Shown here: in pieces, positions 58,331-64,000 of the stretch
Numbering within the stretch: the first letter of the stretch is position 1
Layout: each line of letters opens with the position of its first letter
Assembly: GCA_910588875.1 (NCBI GenBank)
Contig: CAJURT010000008.1
Span: forward strand, 47,211 to 111,210
Reading direction: 5' to 3'
Source: an uncultured Lachnospiraceae bacterium
GTDB taxonomy: Bacteria; Bacillota; Clostridia; Lachnospirales; Lachnospiraceae
Length of the DNA stretch: 64,000 nucleotides
The notes under the pieces: generated by a model
What the model saw: the letters and a program-made list of their open reading frames with translations, nothing else
Told to the model about the DNA's origin: nothing
Database searches by the model: none
Position numbers and translations under genes: made by a program

Positions 58331-60868
58331 ATGGATAATTTTAAGCAGTGCCTCACCAATGCAGTCAAACAAAACTGGAGGCAGACAGGAAAAGAAATTG
58401 TTGATATGGGCTCTGTTATTATTGATATGGCCCAAAACCACCTGAAAATAAAGCAGGATAAACTAAAAGCCCTTTCTGTTAAGGCTTTTGATATGAGTTA
58501 CCAATATAATAGAGTAATTCTTAAATATTATGTTCCACGAACCATTTACTATTATGGAAAAAACAAAGGGTGCCGCCTATCCGTCAAAAAGATAAAGTCA
58601 AAAATAGAAAACCAGCAATATCCCTTTAAAAACATTATCATCACCGGACATGCAGGGGCAGGTAAATCCACTATACTTAAATGGCTATTCCTAAAATCCC
58701 ATATCCATAACTGCAATTTTATCCTTCTTTATGCAAAAATGTTTACGGAATGCAGCACCTTGGAGGAGGTCCTTGCCAAAATTACAGACACAATCCCCCA
58801 TGACAAACCATGTATTGTTTTTTTCGACGGACTGGATGAATTGTCCTGCATCAATGGTACAGAAAATGAACTGCAAAAATTTATCAATTTTTTTGACCAG
58901 AAGAGTAATCCTGTCCCTTCACATCCCGATTGCCGTTTCGTCATCTCTACCCGCCCCGAACACTTCGGATTTAACAAGATGATCCTCCAAAAAAATCTCG
59001 ACTATACCATAGATAATTATGATATTTTCGAAGTCCCGCCATTGACAAAAAAGGAGGCTTTTAAAGTATGTAAATCCATAAAAAGACTAAACCGATATGA
59101 CAAAAAAAATGGACTTTCGCATTTTACAGATAAATGGCCGGCAAAAGAAAATCCACTCATCACAGAAAAAGAATACCTCCGGTTTTTGAAAAAATATTTA
59201 GATACTGCCGCTGATTCCTCTATATTGAAGTCTCCCCTATTGTGCCGATATGCATATCAGATCATTTATAGCTGGAGCCTTCCGGAATATGGCCAGGATA
59301 AACCGGCAAAAAACGGTCCAAGCAGCCAAATTCAGCAAGCAGTTGAATCCTATATTAAATGGGAATTTCATGACAATAACCGCAGGCAGACCCAAGGAGG
59401 AATAGGGAAACAAGAATTTGAATGCTATAAAACCCAAGTACTCGAATACCTCACAGAATTAGCCGGGATGATGGGGGTAAATGATTTTATCCCAAAAGAG
59501 CAATGGCATTCTCTTATAAACACAATGCAAATTACCTTCTTCAATCAGGCTGTCTGTGCCTTATGTGAAGACGAAAATAACAATTTATGCTTTATCCACC
59601 AAACCTTTAAAGAATTTTTCCTTGCCTGCTATTATGCACGCCTCCCCAGTGAGAGTCTAATCAATGATACCGTATTTTACCACTTGTTAAACTCCAATTC
59701 AGAGTTTTCAATTATGTATATTGAACGATTGTTAACTGGTACAAATGATCTTGCTCAAAAAATATGCAACGAATTATTGAACTTAAAGGATTGCAATATG
59801 GAGAATATCTCTGAATATGCAAAAGGAAATTTGCGTTTCCTTTTCACCCCATCCATAACCTTTACTATCGAAGACTTTCTTACGGTTTTTCCATACGGAG
59901 TCTTCCTGTACGCGGGAATCTCATTTGACAGGGATACATTCAATCAGTTCAAACAACAAGGACTGTTTGAAATCAAAAATATAGATTTGCTTATAAGCCA
60001 TCAAAATGCCCCTGTAGGAAAAGACTATATAACAAAAGTAAAGGTCCATTTGCCTGACATAATCTATATGCGGTCCCACTTTTGGGTGTATGTGGGTCAT
60101 CGTCTTCATCATATCCACGGCTATGAACAAATCCCAACCGGCCAGGAAGACAAGGGCTATTCCAATCCCAAGTGTACCGTAGAACATCATTTAATCAATG
60201 AGGCTGTAACAAAAAGCATTGAGTTTATAGGAATTGACAAAAAATTATGGTGCCTATTTGATGGCGGCTTCTTATTCCTTTATCAAATTATTAAGGAAAA
60301 TGAAGAACCGATGAAAATATTGTTCCAACAGCATTTTGCAGATAATTCCGATGATTATATTACCTTGTATGCTATGTATCTGTCAAAATCAAACGATGAA
60401 TCCATACTCCTCCAAAAGGGGCATTACTGCAGAAAATCCGATATTTCTTTCGATTTTAATGCAGCAGGCTTCGTATTCCAGGAAACATATCCTGCATTAT
60501 ACCAATATTACCATAAACATTATAAACTCAATCACTTTTTCAACAGTAAAGCCAAACATATATACTCGGAAAAATATTTGCAGGAATCCTTCCAACGCCT
60601 TTATACGGAAATCCATTCCCTGATGCAAAACACATCAAAACCTAAACTAAAACTCTATTTGAGCGATGACCTGCTTGCTGTCTTGTATGTCCTCGGAAAA
60701 GGAGAACTCATGGTAAATCTGGCTTATCAAACACTGGAATTATGCAAACAATATAAACATACAAAAGGAATTATGCTTCGGAATTTTTTAATACAGGATG
60801 ATGATTGTTTTCAGCAGTGTTATGGGGAAAAAGTACTGAAATTCGTACAAAGCTATATCTGGATATAA
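58331..60868 (+). CDS. NACHT-domain STAND NTPase, putative defence protein
   Basis: 845 aa from the ATG at 58331 (GGGAG 6 nt upstream); the open frame runs back to 57851 but that part overlaps the divergent gene and the promoter. Residues 1-~100: helical, unknown. NACHT domain: Walker A GHAGAGKST (106-114), Walker B CIVFFDGLDEL (161-171), FVISTRPE (203-210), winged-helix end FIHQTFKEFFLACYY (421-435). Residues ~440-845: unknown, no clear TPR, LRR or WD repeats. Bacterial NACHT proteins of this shape detect phage products and trigger cell death or dormancy; that role here is inference. The gene is AT-rich compared with its neighbours. Confidence 0.85.
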   Translation: MDNFKQCLTNAVKQNWRQTGKEIVDMGSVIIDMAQNHLKIKQDKLKALSVKAFDMSYQYNRVILKYYVPRTIYYYGKNKGCRLSVKKIKSKIENQQYPFKNIIITGHAGAGKSTILKWLFLKSHIHNCNFILLYAKMFTECSTLEEVLAKITDTIPHDKPCIVFFDGLDELSCINGTENELQKFINFFDQKSNPVPSHPDCRFVISTRPEHFGFNKMILQKNLDYTIDNYDIFEVPPLTKKEAFKVCKSIKRLNRYDKKNGLSHFTDKWPAKENPLITEKEYLRFLKKYLDTAADSSILKSPLLCRYAYQIIYSWSLPEYGQDKPAKNGPSSQIQQAVESYIKWEFHDNNRRQTQGGIGKQEFECYKTQVLEYLTELAGMMGVNDFIPKEQWHSLINTMQITFFNQAVCALCEDENNNLCFIHQTFKEFFLACYYARLPSESLINDTVFYHLLNSNSEFSIMYIERLLTGTNDLAQKICNELLNLKDCNMENISEYAKGNLRFLFTPSITFTIEDFLTVFPYGVFLYAGISFDRDTFNQFKQQGLFEIKNIDLLISHQNAPVGKDYITKVKVHLPDIIYMRSHFWVYVGHRLHHIHGYEQIPTGQEDKGYSNPKCTVEHHLINEAVTKSIEFIGIDKKLWCLFDGGFLFLYQIIKENEEPMKILFQQHFADNSDDYITLYAMYLSKSNDESILLQKGHYCRKSDISFDFNAAGFVFQETYPALYQYYHKHYKLNHFFNSKAKHIYSEKYLQESFQRLYTEIHSLMQNTSKPKLKLYLSDDLLAVLYVLGKGELMVNLAYQTLELCKQYKHTKGIMLRNFLIQDDDCFQQCYGEKVLKFVQSYIWI

Positions 60869-60940
60869 ATCTTAATCCCGGATTCTGGTACAAACCGTTC
60901 GGAATCAACAATAACAAACCACAAAACAGGAAATAATCCT

Positions 60941-61143
60941 ATGGAAAAGTGGTTATATGCAATGACAAGAAAAAAGGGAAGTCCTATAACAAGATTACAA
61001 AAGCTGTGATAACCAGACATGCGGAAAACGCAAGAAATTTAGACGCTGAAGGAAAAATAGAACTTTGCGGCCCCTTCAAAGGTTATCCCTGTGTTGCCGG
61101 TATGTTGCAAGTGGCTGACAGGGATAATAATTCTTTATTGTAG
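60941..61143 (+). pseudogene. Frameshifted YciI-like gene remnant
   Basis: The ATG at 60941 opens MEKWLYAMTRKKG, like the start of YciI-family proteins, but this frame stops at 61009. The next frame, open from 60949 to 61143, carries TRHAENARNLDAEGKIELCG and VAGMLQVADRD, matching the middle of the family, then stops early. So the gene appears to be broken by a frameshift and shortened at its end. AGGAAATAATCCT precedes the ATG. Confidence 0.5.
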
Positions 61144-61690
61144 GGGTTTTGATGGTTTTGATTTTAAGATTGTTGGACATAGGGGGGCGGCAGCTGATTA
61201 TCGTAAAGGTTACAAACATAAACGAGTATGAATATAGTCACTGCTTATTCGATAGATATTGCTGTCCCCCCTTACTCTCTTTTTCTTGGCAGCGATCTCT
61301 TCAATTTCATTTTAGCAGTTGTTGCATCCGACACATCTATTGCACCAAATTGTTACAACATAGGATAAATATAGGAAATACCTCGGATATCTCCCAAAAC
61401 TTTCTTTCACTCCACAATATTCTCCTGCAAGTTAACAACATTCCGCAAAGCAATCAAAGCATTCCAGAAATTGTCCTCGCACATATCAAAAGCAAATCTG
61501 CTACTTGTTCCTGAATACATAGATTCTCTCTACATCCAGGGATAATCTCTCCGACTTATATACCACTTTCATGTATGGCACATATCCGTTGACGGATGGC
61601 CTGCCAAGTCCAGTGAAACGCTTCTTTAACGTTCCCATAAAAACATTTTTTCATAATCATTTCCATCCAATTTGTCTCTCAAAAAACACT
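61144..61690. other. Intergenic stretch without a supported gene
   Basis: About 550 bp, AT-rich. Short open frames exist on both strands but none has a good ribosome binding site and recognisable protein. A degenerate copy of the palindrome at 58208 occurs at 61539-61564 (17 of 26 positions, both outer arms). Possibly decayed coding DNA. Confidence 0.4.
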
Positions 61691-62809
61691 TTATACGGGC
61701 ATCCAAGGATTGTATTCTTTACCTTCCAGAATATCTGCAATTCTTTCACAGGCATGACCATCTCCATAAGGATTACATGCCTTGCTCATCTTATCATATT
61801 CTTCTTTATTCTCCAGAAGAAGTTTAAAAGTTTTATAAATCATATCTTCATCTGTTCCGACCAGTTTCAATGTACCCGCATCAACCCCTTCCAAACGCTC
61901 TGTAGTATCTCGCATAACCAATACCGGAACACCATATGACGGACATTCTTCCTGAATTCCACCAGAATCAGTCAGACATAAAAACGAACGAACTTCAAAA
62001 TTGTGGCAATCAAATACTCCGATAGGCTCTATGATATGTATTCTGTCGCATCCGCCAAGTTCCTGCTCCGCCGCTTCGCGAACCGCCGGATTCATATGAA
62101 TCGGATACACTGCTTTGCAATCAGGATGTTCGTCAAGGACTCGCCTAATTGCTCGGAACATATGATGCATAGGCTCACCGAGATTTTCCCTTCTATGTGC
62201 AGTTATAAAAATAAGCTTGCCATCTCCCACCCAGTCAAGTTCGGGATGCGCATAATCTTCTTTAACTGTATGCTGCATGGCATCAATAACAGTATTACCT
62301 GTGACATATATATTCTCAGGTTTCCGCCCTTCTCGCAAAAGATTATCGCGTGACAACGGAGTTGGTGCAAAATTATACTGCGAAACAATAGATACTGCTT
62401 CGCGGTTAAACTCTTCCGGATATGGGGAATATATGTTATATGTCCTAAGACCAGCTTCCACATGCCCTATTGGAATTTTAAGATAAAAACATGCAAGGGC
62501 CGTGACAAATGTTGTAGATGTATCCCCGTGCACCAGAACAACATCCGGTTTTTCCTGCTCCAACACATCTTTGATACCATTAAGAATATTAGTCGTTATA
62601 TCGAACAATGTTTGACGATCTTTCATTATATTTAGATCATAGTCTGGCATAACATTGAAAATTTTAAGTACCTGATCCAGCATCTGGCGGTGCTGTGCTG
62701 TAACGCAAACTTTAACCTCTAATCCACTTCTTTTTTTTAATACATTGACCAATGGACAAATTTTTATCGCCTCCGGACGTGTTCCAAAAACTGTCATAAT
62801 CTTTTTCAT
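61691..62809 (-). CDS. wecB: UDP-N-acetylglucosamine 2-epimerase (non-hydrolysing)
   Basis: 372 aa, full length. Begins IMTVFGTRPEAIKICPLV, with VHGDTSTTF, GHVEAGLRTYN, FITAHRRENLG and LTDSGGIQEECPSYGVPVLV, all hallmarks of WecB/MnaA. Interconverts UDP-GlcNAc and UDP-ManNAc for wall teichoic acid, capsule or other surface glycans. AAGGAGAT 8 nt before the ATG. AT-rich and in the accessory end of the window; a surface polysaccharide locus may continue beyond it. Confidence 0.95.
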   Translation of the reverse strand: MKKIMTVFGTRPEAIKICPLVNVLKKRSGLEVKVCVTAQHRQMLDQVLKIFNVMPDYDLNIMKDRQTLFDITTNILNGIKDVLEQEKPDVVLVHGDTSTTFVTALACFYLKIPIGHVEAGLRTYNIYSPYPEEFNREAVSIVSQYNFAPTPLSRDNLLREGRKPENIYVTGNTVIDAMQHTVKEDYAHPELDWVGDGKLIFITAHRRENLGEPMHHMFRAIRRVLDEHPDCKAVYPIHMNPAVREAAEQELGGCDRIHIIEPIGVFDCHNFEVRSFLCLTDSGGIQEECPSYGVPVLVMRDTTERLEGVDAGTLKLVGTDEDMIYKTFKLLLENKEEYDKMSKACNPYGDGHACERIADILEGKEYNPWMPV

Positions 62810-62890
62810 TTAATGTTATCTCCTTAGTTAAAACCTAGATACTCTACAGTCGCAGCATTCCAAATCCATATTCTAAAACTCTCTTTTAAT

Positions 62891-63796
62891 CTATTTAGCA
62901 CATGTTTTTGATCGATACGCCGATGTTAGTAATCGCAAACAAGTCCCATTTACATTTGAAGAATTATCAGCAAATATACCATTACTGTACTGTCTTTCCA
63001 TTTCATCCCTTATAATTGGAAAAACTATATCCAAATATTCATTATCTTCAAGAGAACATACAAAATAATCAAAATAAACTGCTGTCTTCAAATTATAATC
63101 ACCATTTGAACTAATGTTCATGGTCTTAAGCCAACCATCAGATGATAGGCCCATTTCTTTTTTATTTCTGCTGATTTCAGATAATTTATCATCATCAATC
63201 ATCCCAATTTTATGAATTTCTATAATAAACATTAGATCAATACTATAATGCCCCTCATAATCTTCATAATAGTCACTTCCATCTTCAGGAGGTGCGACAT
63301 TTCTTATCGGCTCAGCATTAGTTCTACACCAATTGAAATATTCAGAATAATACCACCAGCTTATATCATCCGTTTTGTCAAATCCAGTTTCTCTAAACCA
63401 ATTCCATGATTTCTCCGATTTTTCTTTCCATATCGCATCCCCAAGTATTCTATAAAGAACTGGATAACATTGTGCCACTGATAAACTTTGATTATACGGG
63501 AGAGGATTTCCAGTAATAAAACCATTGTCTTTAAAATAATCATCATTATAGAAATTATGTCCAACATAATATCCTAGTTTCATTCCTGACTCTTCCTGTC
63601 GCTCACGCCACAAGTCTTGGCAAGCATCTACTGGTATTTCAAAATTGTTATACTCGTCAACATCTAGGTCTAAAACAGATAGGACATCGATTGATGCTTT
63701 TAAATATTCATTGGCTTTTTCTTCAAATGTGAGTATATTATCTTCTTTTACAGTCTCCACAAATCGCAATATTGGGTAAATGATTAGACCAATCAT
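62891..63796 (-). CDS. Hypothetical protein, N-terminus probably lost
   Basis: 301 aa from the first ATG at 63796, but the frame stays open and looks coding back to 63970 (ECELIWLEKL, SLPSWSYTTDD) where it meets an in-frame stop, with no ATG, GTG or TTG between. A short ATG frame (63990-63952) with AAGGAATG lies in another register. So the 5' end is damaged or belongs to a frameshifted gene. Many Trp/Tyr-rich stretches (SWWYYSEYFNWC) suggest a helical toroid such as glycan-active enzymes, but I do not recognise the family. Very AT-rich. Lies upstream of wecB on the same strand. Confidence 0.55.
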   Translation of the reverse strand: MIGLIIYPILRFVETVKEDNILTFEEKANEYLKASIDVLSVLDLDVDEYNNFEIPVDACQDLWRERQEESGMKLGYYVGHNFYNDDYFKDNGFITGNPLPYNQSLSVAQCYPVLYRILGDAIWKEKSEKSWNWFRETGFDKTDDISWWYYSEYFNWCRTNAEPIRNVAPPEDGSDYYEDYEGHYSIDLMFIIEIHKIGMIDDDKLSEISRNKKEMGLSSDGWLKTMNISSNGDYNLKTAVYFDYFVCSLEDNEYLDIVFPIIRDEMERQYSNGIFADNSSNVNGTCLRLLTSAYRSKTCAK

Positions 63797-64000
63797 GACA
63801 GGATTATGGTATGGCTTATATAAAGTATCATCAGTTGTATATGACCATGAAGGAAGGCTGAAACCATTTCTATCAATCTTTTTGATAACCGAATCTCTCT
63901 TATCAAGAATTTCATCAATTTGACATGATAGTTTTTCAAGCCATATTAACTCACATTCCTTTCGCTTCGCTCAGGCACAAATAGGCCATGAAATAGCAAG
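63797..64000 (-). other. Upstream coding-like segment and window edge
   Basis: 63797-63970 continues the reading frame of the downstream gene without a start codon. 63971-63973 is the in-frame stop. Beyond it only 27 bp remain, containing the start of a short unrelated frame (ATG at 63990). Nothing else is seen. Confidence 0.4.

Noticed and set aside
61149..61514. 121-aa plus-strand open frame
   Set aside because: No start site, low-complexity composition and no recognisable protein; treated as non-coding.
1..64000. CRISPR arrays, rRNA, tRNA genes, insertion sequences or prophage
   Set aside because: No regularly spaced repeats, tRNA cloverleaf, rRNA sequence, transposase or integrase was recognised anywhere in the window.

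Overview
The window reads as chromosomal DNA of an anaerobic, spore-forming Clostridia, most like a gut Lachnospiraceae (Enterocloster/Lachnoclostridium type). This is inferred from gene content: an alpha/beta-type small acid-soluble spore protein with a sigma-G-like promoter, anaerobic-type cobalamin genes (cbiD, cbiG, cbiE/J, cbiT), YesM/YesN-type two-component systems, TRAP and sugar ABC transporters, and strong AGGAGG ribosome binding sites. Most of the window is moderately GC-rich. The last ~6 kb is visibly AT-rich and looks accessory.

Layout. 1-7.3 kb: end of an NFACT/RqcH gene, two membrane proteins, serS, the TrkA/TrkH potassium system and a lipoprotein. 7.4-14.1 kb: a TRAP transporter (DctP, DctQ, DctM) behind its own sensor kinase and AraC-type regulator, plus a second DctP behind a separate promoter. 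14.2-18.9 kb: an SH3/NlpC-P60 wall hydrolase, a split chromate transporter, a lipoprotein and a cytidylate-kinase-like protein. 19.0-22.6 kb: a TrpXYZ-like ABC transporter and a PsiE-family protein. 22.7-30.8 kb: dipeptidase, mgsA, engB and the proteostasis block lon, clpX, clpP, tig. 31.0-41.4 kb: a CYTH protein, an mgl-type sugar ABC operon, and its apparent sensory operon (two sugar-binding proteins, kinase, AraC-type regulator). 41.4-50.6 kb: a ten-gene operon, nine genes of which are cobalamin-related and one a transglutaminase-like protein; it runs by a 4-nt overlap into the sugar-sensing operon. 50.7-57.7 kb: SASP, a PadR/HAAS/DUF4097/PspC envelope operon, a VanX-like lipoprotein with heptad repeats, an MBL hydrolase and a hybrid kinase. 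57.7-64.0 kb: a small unknown gene divergent from a NACHT STAND NTPase, a frameshifted YciI remnant, a UDP-GlcNAc 2-epimerase and an unknown protein with a damaged 5' end.

How the parts connect. Three solute-uptake operons each have a stable hairpin between the binding-protein gene and the next gene. The mgl promoter carries ACGATTTT direct repeats suited to the AraC-type regulator encoded just upstream. The cob operon has a recognisable sigma-A promoter with a leader of only about 40 nt, too short for a cobalamin riboswitch.

The best candidates for something undescribed are the NACHT protein, whose N- and C-terminal regions I cannot assign, and a 26-bp palindrome overlapping its -10 box. 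That palindrome recurs with 23 of 26 identical positions over the -10 box of the NlpC/P60 gene 42 kb away. All calls are from reading the sequence; no database search was run.
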